Shown here piece after piece: positions 7,941 to 16,318 of a stretch of DNA of 16,318 nt. Position 1 is the stretch's first letter. Each line of letters starts with the position of its first letter. A program made the position numbers and the translations under genes. This stretch comes from UBA4655 sp964585575 (GTDB lineage Bacteria; Planctomycetota; Planctomycetia; Pirellulales; UBA1268): positions 1 through 16,318 of the forward strand of contig CAZPEM010000072.1 of the NCBI GenBank assembly GCA_964585575.1, written 5' to 3'. Under the pieces are notes generated by a model that made no database searches, had not been told where the DNA came from, and saw only the letters and a program-made list of their open reading frames with translations.

Positions 7941-8963
7941 ATGGTTGAAGATCTGTCTCGATTGCCCCGTCGTGCATTTCTCGTGCGGTCCGCCGGCGCG
8001 GTCGCGGCGACAGGCCTCTCAGGCGGCCTGCTCTCGGCCGACGAGTCCGCGCCGACGAGCGTCGCGCAACCCTCGACCGCGGAATCGCTCGTGAAAGCCT
8101 TCCACGAGTCGCTCGCGCCCGCGCAGCGGGCCAAGGTCTGCGTGCCTTGGGACTACCGTCATCCGAAGCATGGCCTCCTGCGAACGCGGGTTGCGAACAG
8201 CTGGAACTGCAACGACACCGACGTGTCGAGTGACTTCTTCACCGCCGACCAGCGGAAGCTGGTCCGTGACATCTTCGAATCGCTCACGAGCCCCGAGTGG
8301 CACGCCCGGTTCGACAAGCAGCTCGAGGACGACACGGGAGGATTCGGCCACCAGCAGTCGGTGGCCCTCATCGGCGAGCCCGGCAGCGGGAAGTACCAGT
8401 TTCTCCTCACGGGCCGCCACATGACGCTCAGGTGCGACGGCGACTCGGCCGAGCACGTCGCCTTCGGCGGCCCGATCTTCTACGGCCACGACGCCGGGGG
8501 CTTCAACGAGGCCGCCGATCATCCGGGCAACGTCTTCTGGCCTCAGGCCGTCGCCGCGAACACGGTCTTCGCGATGCTCGACGGTCGGCAGCGGAAGATG
8601 GCTGTCGTGGAGAAGGCGCCTCGCGAAACCGCCATCGCGTTTCGCGGCAAGACGGACATCCCGGGGCTGCCGGTGTCGGAACTGTCGAAGGACCAGCGGG
8701 AGGAGTGCGGCCGGGTGCTCGAGACGCTCCTCTCCCCGTTCCGCACGGCCGACCGCGATGAGGCCAGGAAATGCCTCGCTCGTCAGGGTGACCTCGATGC
8801 CTGCCGGCTCGTGTTCTACCGCGAGGGAGACATCGGCAACGACGGCGTCTGGGACAACTGGCGGCTCGAGGGGCCGTCGTTTGTCTGGCACTTCCGCGGG
8901 GCGCCGCACGTGCACGTGTGGGTGAACATCGCCGATGATCCGGGCGTGCCGACGAATGCCTGA
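7941..8963 (+). CDS. Exported DUF3500-like protein with Tat signal
   Basis: A 340-residue protein of unknown activity. The N-terminus is a twin-arginine signal: PRRAFLVRS (9-17), then a hydrophobic Ala/Gly/Leu stretch (18-31) and likely cleavage near LSA|DE (33-34), so it should be folded before export. The mature part has many histidines in conserved-looking blocks: HPKHG (74-78), GFGHQQSVALIG (H137), FLLTGRHMTLRCDG, GGPIFYGHDAGGF and the C-terminal FRGAPHVHVWVNI (H323, H325, W327). From memory these recall the DUF3500 family common in planctomycetes; I cannot confirm this. The repeated His/Asp sites could suggest metal binding (inference only). EPGSGKYQ resembles a P-loop but lacks the Ser/Thr and is not one. 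The stop overlaps the thiO start by 8 bases. Confidence 0.82.
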   Translation: MVEDLSRLPRRAFLVRSAGAVAATGLSGGLLSADESAPTSVAQPSTAESLVKAFHESLAPAQRAKVCVPWDYRHPKHGLLRTRVANSWNCNDTDVSSDFFTADQRKLVRDIFESLTSPEWHARFDKQLEDDTGGFGHQQSVALIGEPGSGKYQFLLTGRHMTLRCDGDSAEHVAFGGPIFYGHDAGGFNEAADHPGNVFWPQAVAANTVFAMLDGRQRKMAVVEKAPRETAIAFRGKTDIPGLPVSELSKDQREECGRVLETLLSPFRTADRDEARKCLARQGDLDACRLVFYREGDIGNDGVWDNWRLEGPSFVWHFRGAPHVHVWVNIADDPGVPTNA

Positions 8964-10155
8964 CGGTCCGGTCGACTGTGGAGTGATCGGCGGCGGCGTG
9001 ATCGGTCTGTCGATCGCCCGCGAACTCGCCGGCCGCGGGCTGACGGTGGCCGTGGTCTCGGGCGGCCCGAGGAAGGAATCGTCGTCGTGGGCGGCCGCCG
9101 GAATCCTGCCTCCATCGCCGATGCCGGCCGACGCGGCGGCCGAGCCGAACGCGGCGCTCACCGCCGCGAGCGACCGGCTCCACCGTGAATGGGCCGTAGC
9201 CCTTCGCGAGGAGACGGGGATCGACAACGGCCTGCGTCGGTGCGGAGGGCTGCACCTCGCCGGCGACGAGGAGGGCCTCGGGCGGCTTGTGGATACGGCG
9301 GGGCGGTGGCGTCGCCGCGGCGCGGAGGCGAAACTGTTGTCGGCGGCCGACGTGGCGGCCGCCGAGCCCGCACTCGCGGAGGCCGTCGAGAGGAGGAGGA
9401 TCCTCGGCGGCATGCTCCTGCCCGAGGAGATGCAGATCCATCCCGCGAGGCATCTCGAGGCGGTTTCTGCCTCCTGTCGCCTCCGGGGCGTCAGGATCCT
9501 CGACGGGCAGGAGGTGCGGTCGCTCTCGAGGTCGGGGGGCCGCCTCGAGTCCGTTGAAACCGCTGCCGGCACCGTCACCGCCGCGTGCTGGGTGCTCGCA
9601 GCGGGAGCCCACTCGGAGAAGCTCGCACCGACGCTCGGGCTTTCGCTCTCCACCCGGCCGATCCGCGGGCAGATCGCGGTGGTGAAGCCGGGCCGGACGG
9701 TGCTGTCCCGAATCGTCAACCGCGGGCTCGACTACCTGCTCCAGCGCGAGGACGGCCGGCTGCTCGTCGGCTCCACGATCGAGGACGCAGGATTCGACCT
9801 GAGAACGACGCCCGAGGCGATCGCAAGGCTGCTGGCCTTCGCCCGAGACCTCGTTCCCTCGCTCGGGCACGCGCCGGTCGAGCACACGTGGGCCGGCCTG
9901 CGTCCGGGGAGCATCGACGGCCTGCCGACGATCGGGCCGATTCCCGGGTTCGACAACGCGTTCGTCGCGGCCGGTCACTTTCGTGCGGGCATTCACCAAT
10001 CGACCGGCACGGCTGTCATCGTGGCCGATCTCGTGACCGGCGGCGCACCGCCACGTTCGTGCGAAGCGTTCGCGGTGGATCGCAGGATCGACCGGTCGGC
10101 CGAAGGCGGCATCGACGACTTTCTCGCCCGCGCCCGCGAATCCTTCGGCGAGTGA
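8956..10155 (+). CDS. thiO: FAD-dependent glycine oxidase ThiO-like
   Basis: A 399-residue DAO-fold flavoenzyme. ThiO oxidises glycine to iminoglycine, used for the thiazole ring of thiamine in aerobic bacteria. The FAD-binding Rossmann motif GVIGGGVIGLSIARELAGRG starts at residue 9, followed by SSWAAAGILPP (43-53), a sequence very typical of ThiO. The C-terminal part has WAGLRPGSIDGLPTIG (R316) and AGHFRAGIHQS (H341, R343), in the positions that bind substrate carboxylate and flavin in glycine oxidases. I chose the ATG at 8956, which overlaps the preceding gene by 8 bases and lacks a Shine-Dalgarno, pointing to coupled translation; an ATG at 8935 would add seven residues. No thiS, thiG or thiE is nearby, so another small amine or amino-acid substrate is possible. 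Confidence 0.88.
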   Translation: MPDGPVDCGVIGGGVIGLSIARELAGRGLTVAVVSGGPRKESSSWAAAGILPPSPMPADAAAEPNAALTAASDRLHREWAVALREETGIDNGLRRCGGLHLAGDEEGLGRLVDTAGRWRRRGAEAKLLSAADVAAAEPALAEAVERRRILGGMLLPEEMQIHPARHLEAVSASCRLRGVRILDGQEVRSLSRSGGRLESVETAAGTVTAACWVLAAGAHSEKLAPTLGLSLSTRPIRGQIAVVKPGRTVLSRIVNRGLDYLLQREDGRLLVGSTIEDAGFDLRTTPEAIARLLAFARDLVPSLGHAPVEHTWAGLRPGSIDGLPTIGPIPGFDNAFVAAGHFRAGIHQSTGTAVIVADLVTGGAPPRSCEAFAVDRRIDRSAEGGIDDFLARARESFGE

Positions 10156-10156
10156 C

Positions 10157-10179
10157 CAGCCGCTCGGCTCAGGCGGCTG
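10157..10179. terminator. Possible bidirectional terminator hairpin
   Basis: CAGCCGC (10157-10163) pairs perfectly with GCGGCTG (10173-10179) around a 9-base loop, exactly in the 13-base gap between the convergent thiO and ATPase genes and reaching into the end of the latter. There is no T-tract on either strand, so if it ends transcription it does so without the classical intrinsic signal or only pauses polymerase. Confidence 0.35.
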
Positions 10180-10771
10180 TCAGGTTGAGCCGTCGGTGCA
10201 ATGCTTCCACGTCCGCGGCATCGAGTGTGATCCTTGGATCGTCGTCGAGCAGGATCCTCGCAAGCCGCGCCAGCGCGACGACGCCCCGGGGCATGCCGCC
10301 TGCGATCTCGTGAATCGTGTCGAAGGCTCCGTCCGTGACACGGGGTTCCGGATTCCGGTCTTCACCGAAGATCCGGGCGGCGAGCGTCCTCGATTCCCAC
10401 CGCTCCATGGCCCCGACGACCGCCCGCATGCAGATCGCCGACTCGAGCCGCGTGTCGCGGGCCACGAGCGACAACAGCCGCCCCTGCCCGGCGAGCATCA
10501 CGGTCGGGCCCCGTCCCGAGGCGATCTCGCGGGCAATCTCCTCGAGGGCCTGCTGGGGAAGGAGGTGGGCATCGTCGACGACGCGGTGCGGCTGTCCGGC
10601 GGCGAGCGGCTCGAGGTGGGCGAGCACGGTCGACTTGCCCGACCCGGCAGGTCCCACGAGGACGACCGCCGCGGCGCGGTCACGGATTGCATGGTTCAGC
10701 CGGGCGACCGCCGCGACCTGCGATCTGGAGAGCTCGACCGGATGGCTCGTCGAGGCCGTGATCGTCGTCAT
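10169..10771 (-). CDS. ExeA/GspA-like AAA ATPase
   Basis: A 200-residue P-loop ATPase. Walker A is GPAGSGKST (40-48) and Walker B is HRVVDDAHLLP (62-72), with the Asp-Asp-Ala-His pattern akin to the DEAH of ExeA. LAGQGRLL (94-101) fits sensor 1 (ExeA 'GQPEL'), and GGMPRGVVALARLA (158-171) fits the sensor 2 region 'GIPRxINxL'. Relatives include GspA/ExeA of type II secretion, the ATPases of exosortase-type polysaccharide loci, and TniB of Tn7-like transposons. No transposase is present and the partner gene is kinase-like, so the polysaccharide/secretion type fits best. It lacks the C-terminal peptidoglycan-binding domain of ExeA. The start ATG overlaps the preceding stop (ATGA) and has GAGG 7 bases upstream. 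Last gene of the three-gene operon. Confidence 0.8.
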   Translation of the reverse strand: MTTITASTSHPVELSRSQVAAVARLNHAIRDRAAAVVLVGPAGSGKSTVLAHLEPLAAGQPHRVVDDAHLLPQQALEEIAREIASGRGPTVMLAGQGRLLSLVARDTRLESAICMRAVVGAMERWESRTLAARIFGEDRNPEPRVTDGAFDTIHEIAGGMPRGVVALARLARILLDDDPRITLDAADVEALHRRLNLTAA

Positions 10772-11421
10772 GTCGTCGCCTCGAGGGCGGCAGAAGCATC
10801 ACGGCCGAAGGTCGTCACCTCGCCGAGGACGTGGACGCCCGCCACCTCGAGCGCCCGGGCAAATGCGGCCGCCGTGGAGCGGTCTGCTCGCCGCAGCAGG
10901 ATCGCGGTGTCGCAGCCCTCGGCGAGCCTGATCGCCCGCTCCCGGCGGATGGGGCCCGAGCCGAACCAGCTGCCCGCATCGACGATCTGAACCGCTTCGC
11001 AATCCGAATCGATTCCGTCGAACGTGGTCGTCACGGCATCCGTTCCCCTGTCGCGGAGCGTTCGGGCCAGGCCTTCGGCGAACGTCGTGCAGCCGTCCTT
11101 CGGCCTCCTCGAGACCACTGCGAGCACGAAGCCGGATCGGTCCGCCCGGGCCGGCGACCCGTCGCGTCGGGCGATCGACCGCTCGACCGCGTCGGCGACG
11201 GCGGACCACTGCGGCGCGGCAGCCTCGATCAATCGGTCGAGCACGCCTGTCGCGGTCGGTGCGACGATGGGGGCGGCGAGGCCCGCCTCCGGCCGCGGCG
11301 GTATCGGCGTTGTCGGCGTCGGAACCAGAGCCGCAGGCGACGCGTCCACGTCGCCGCCCGCCCGCAGGCGGTTGATGAACGCCCGGTCGAGCAGGTCGTA
11401 CTGCATGAAGGATGCTTGCAT
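10768..11421 (-). CDS. Tyrosine-kinase-like (CpsD/ParA fold) protein with broken P-loop
   Basis: A 217-residue protein. Numbered from the ATG at 11421, a Pro/Ala-rich linker (about 28-58) precedes a domain resembling the cytoplasmic part of bacterial tyrosine kinases such as CpsD or Wzc. The expected 'S-x-x-PGEGKTT-x-x-x-x-LA' appears as VVSRRPKDGCTTFAEGLA: C111 replaces the Walker A lysine. Walker A' is not recognisable, and the Walker B position reads QIVDAGSWFG (D148). The Tyr-rich kinase tail is absent. It is therefore probably not an active kinase and may be a structural or regulatory partner of the ATPase next to it, which it overlaps by 4 bases. Start 11421 is preferred (GAGG 8 bases upstream); an in-frame GTG at 11439 and an ATG at 11406 are alternatives. 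Family placement by fold pattern is moderate. Confidence 0.72.
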   Translation of the reverse strand: MQASFMQYDLLDRAFINRLRAGGDVDASPAALVPTPTTPIPPRPEAGLAAPIVAPTATGVLDRLIEAAAPQWSAVADAVERSIARRDGSPARADRSGFVLAVVSRRPKDGCTTFAEGLARTLRDRGTDAVTTTFDGIDSDCEAVQIVDAGSWFGSGPIRRERAIRLAEGCDTAILLRRADRSTAAAFARALEVAGVHVLGEVTTFGRDASAALEATT

Positions 11422-11448
11422 CGATTCAGCCTCGGCCACCCGCGTGGG

Positions 11449-11835
11449 CTAGCGCCTGTCGGACTTCCTCATCTTCATCAGCTTCGTCGCCGTGCGAACC
11501 GGGGTGGACGGTTTCGCAGTGGCACCCTCGGCGAGCCTTGCATTCGCGATCTCCGCGGCGGAGGGGTCGATCGGCCCCCGGTCGATCCACCAGGCCGCGG
11601 TGCAGGTGGCGAAGGCGACCACCGCGAGGATCGCGATCGATCCCCATCCGATCCGCGGTTTCGGTCCGGCGGACCCGTCCGTGGCCGGCGAAACGACCGG
11701 CTCTTCGCGGTCGGCTTCCAACCGGTCGAGATCGGGAAAGCTCGCCAGCAGTGCGAGCCCGGAATCCCGCGATCCGCCCCCTGCATTTCGGAGACGGGAT
11801 CCGATTCGCGATGTCGAGCCGAACAGCCCCGCCAT
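11449..11835 (-). CDS. Small single-pass membrane protein of a three-gene operon
   Basis: A 128-residue protein of no recognised family. One clear transmembrane segment spans about 64-84 (WGSIAILAVVAFATCTAAWW). Before it lies a 62-residue hydrophilic region with arginine-rich start and acidic middle; after it a short tail ends in KLMKMRKSDRR. Topology is uncertain because both sides carry basic residues. The open frame continues upstream to 12243, but that part is antisense to metH. The ATG at 11835 has GGAGGACAGGAC just upstream, a good ribosome site. It is the first gene of an operon with the kinase-like and ATPase genes (27 bases, then a 4-base overlap). By position it could be a reduced counterpart of the Wzz-type membrane partner of tyrosine kinases; this is inference, and no Wzz motif is seen. 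Confidence 0.7.
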   Translation of the reverse strand: MAGLFGSTSRIGSRLRNAGGGSRDSGLALLASFPDLDRLEADREEPVVSPATDGSAGPKPRIGWGSIAILAVVAFATCTAAWWIDRGPIDPSAAEIANARLAEGATAKPSTPVRTATKLMKMRKSDRR

Positions 11836-12052
11836 GGTTGTCCTGTCCTCCAGGGTTCCACTTCGTCGGCGGGGGCGGGGCCTCTTGAACGAGGCGACCA
11901 CGCCACCGCAGAGTCGCCAAATGGCGGCCGCAAGGCCTTCGCAGTATGCCGGGCCTGCCAGGCCGCCTATCATTGGTTTTTCCACAGGTGTTTTCGTCGA
12001 AATTCCTCCACTCCCAGAACCCGAGGCCCCGCCTCGAGGCAGCCGCGTGCCG
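11836..12052. other. Divergent intergenic region upstream of metH
   Basis: This 217-base gap separates the membrane-protein operon from metH. I searched for cobalamin, SAM and SAH riboswitch signatures, which often precede metH, and recognised none. A T-rich patch (11973-11995) stands out. TATCAT (11968-11973) is a weak -10 candidate for metH without a good -35. Confidence 0.4.
12022..12036 (+). promoter_or_regulatory. Hairpin just upstream of the metH start
   Basis: CGAGGC (12022-12027) pairs perfectly with GCCTCG (12031-12036) around a three-C loop. The only purine-rich ribosome site before metH is GAGG at 12036-12039, whose first base is the last base of the stem. GAGG lies 7 bases from an in-frame GTG (12047) and 13 bases from the ATG (12053), so the hairpin could affect initiation and the GTG may be the real start. 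Confidence 0.4.
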
Positions 12053-15757
<3,705 letters not shown>

Positions 15758-15798
15758 CGTCGAGCCCCCGACTCCCGCATTCGACGGCGACCGGGGGC
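15758..15798. terminator. Inverted repeats between convergent metH and lipoprotein genes
   Basis: Two stems can form in the 42-base gap. CGTCGA (15758-15763) pairs with TCGACG (15781-15786), and GCCCCCG (15764-15770) pairs with CGGGGGC (15792-15798). They interleave, so they are probably alternative folds. Neither is followed by a T-tract. The position between two convergent stops makes a terminator role plausible. Confidence 0.4.
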
Positions 15799-15799
15799 G

Positions 15800-16078
15800 T
15801 CACCGCCCCTCGGCCCACCAGCGGGATCGCTTCACCTCCGGCACCGGTTCGAGAAAGTCGCGGGGACGGCTGCCGTCCATGAGCGGCAGGCGAAACTGGT
15901 AGGGACCGATGTCGTCCTGAAGGTAGGGATCGAACTTCACCGCTCTTCGCCGCTGGAGTTCGGCGGGGCCGGGATAGAGCCAGTCGGGCCGCCCGAGCGT
16001 CGAGCACCCGACGAGTTGCGGCGCCGTAGCCAAGGCGAGCAATGCTGCGGCGATGCGGCGTCGGAACGGACGGTTCAT
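15800..16078 (-). CDS. Small lipoprotein, planctomycete type
   Basis: A 92-residue protein with a lipoprotein signal: basic start MNRPFRRR, hydrophobic AAALLALATAPQ, then lipobox L22-V-G-C25, so C25 should be lipidated and the rest periplasmic or membrane-attached. The mature part has GRPDWLYPGPAELQRRRAVKFDPY, then GSRPRDFLEPVPE and a Trp/Arg end. From memory, short planctomycete 'membrane or secreted proteins' share this GRPDW...P...E-x-QRRRA...FDP...RPRDF...W layout, with unknown function. The ATG at 16078 is chosen because the signal peptide starts there; the open frame continues to 16312, but through repeat sequence. No Shine-Dalgarno is visible, and the promoter candidate upstream would give a leaderless message. 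Confidence 0.8.
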   Translation of the reverse strand: MNRPFRRRIAAALLALATAPQLVGCSTLGRPDWLYPGPAELQRRRAVKFDPYLQDDIGPYQFRLPLMDGSRPRDFLEPVPEVKRSRWWAEGR

Positions 16079-16084
16079 GGCAAG

Positions 16085-16113
16085 ACTGTAGAAGGCCCGC
16101 TGCCGTTTCCCAA
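16085..16113 (-). promoter_or_regulatory. Candidate sigma-70-type promoter for the small lipoprotein gene
   Basis: On the minus strand TTGGGA (16108-16113) and TACAGT (16085-16090) are separated by exactly 17 bases; each matches four of six consensus bases. Transcription would begin about 7 bases after the -10, at or beside the A of the ATG at 16078. Confidence 0.42.
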
Positions 16114-16162
16114 GCCGGGTTTTCGCGGTGTTTTCGGCCCCGGTCCTCCGTTTGTGCACGTC

Positions 16163-16318
16163 CAACGCCGCTGGGTTCGGGGCTGCCCGTATCCCCTCGC
16201 CGGACGCTCGCTGCGCCCATCCTGGGCTTCGCTCGCTCGGAGCTGCCTGCGCTCCGGCATCCTGCCTTCGCTGGTCAGCTACGCCGTCTCGGGCACACGG
16301 GCAGCCCCTCACGGTCGA
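16163..16318. repeat. Structured repeat element with terminal inverted repeats and serial hairpins
   Basis: GGGGCTGCCCGT (16179-16190) and ACGGGCAGCCCC (16297-16308) form a perfect 12-base inverted repeat bounding 130 bases. Inside are three small stems: GCCC-ATCCT-GGGC (16215-16227), GGAGC with GCTCC (16239-16255, 7-base loop) and GGC-ATCCT-GCC (16256-16266). The first and third share the loop ATCCT and the flank CTTCGCT, 40 bases apart, but differ in the stem bases. The outer parts recur at 2-24 and 32-59. It carries no credible gene and no transposase. It could be a REP-like or MITE-like dispersed repeat; the copy may continue past the window edge. Confidence 0.7.
16296..16318 (+). repeat. 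Exact 23-base repeat shared by both window ends
   Basis: Identical to positions 2-24, in the same orientation. It covers the right arm of the inverted repeat plus ten further bases. Only 23 bases are shared, and the bases just before it differ (A at 16295, G at 1), so it does not look like a long assembly overlap. Confidence 0.85.

Noticed and set aside
8371..8400. P-loop-like EPGSGKYQ in the DUF3500-like protein
   Set aside because: The Ser/Thr after Lys is missing, there is no Walker B, and the protein carries an export signal.
10169..10771. TniB-like transposition ATPase
   Set aside because: No transposase, TniQ or terminal repeats flank it; the operon partners fit an envelope-type module better.
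11836..12052. Cobalamin, SAM or SAH riboswitch before metH
   Set aside because: None of the conserved core boxes could be found by eye; a covariance-model search (Infernal) would settle it.

Overview
The window looks like chromosomal DNA of a GC-rich bacterium, most likely a planctomycete of the Pirellulales type. This is inferred from the gene content and protein style: an McsA/McsB pair in a genome without other Gram-positive features, a Tat-exported protein resembling DUF3500, a very short lipoprotein of a kind I associate with that phylum, and a variant Fpg motif. I could not run a database search, so the taxon is tentative. Coding density is high, no stretch over 300 bases lacks a gene, and I see no tRNA, rRNA, CRISPR array, transposase or integrase.

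Layout from left to right. Positions 1-86 hold part of a repeat. mcsB and mcsA (87-1771, minus strand) form a 4-base-overlapping operon for protein-arginine phosphorylation. Divergent from them, trpE (1960-3477) is followed closely by an ABC-type ATPase (3485-4156) that lacks several catalytic signature residues. A conserved-looking gene of unknown function (4177-4713) and trpBA (4802-6878) follow on the minus strand. Divergent from trpB run fpg, a secreted DUF3500-like protein and thiO (7024-10155, plus strand).

Convergent with thiO is a three-gene minus-strand operon (10169-11835): a single-pass membrane protein, a protein shaped like the cytoplasmic half of a bacterial tyrosine kinase but with a broken P-loop, and an ExeA/GspA-like ATPase with an intact one. 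It is the best candidate here for an undescribed system. Divergent from it is a full-length cobalamin-dependent methionine synthase, metH (12053-15757). The right end carries a small lipoprotein gene (15800-16078), probably read from a leaderless transcript, and a 130-base repeat of serial hairpins bounded by 12-base inverted repeats.

Functionally this is mostly housekeeping metabolism: two separate tryptophan blocks (entry enzyme TrpE; final enzyme TrpAB), thiamine (ThiO), methionine/folate (MetH), base-excision repair (Fpg) and protein quality control (McsAB). Both window ends carry the same exact 23-base repeat arm, so the sequence may be a contig that stops in a dispersed repeat.
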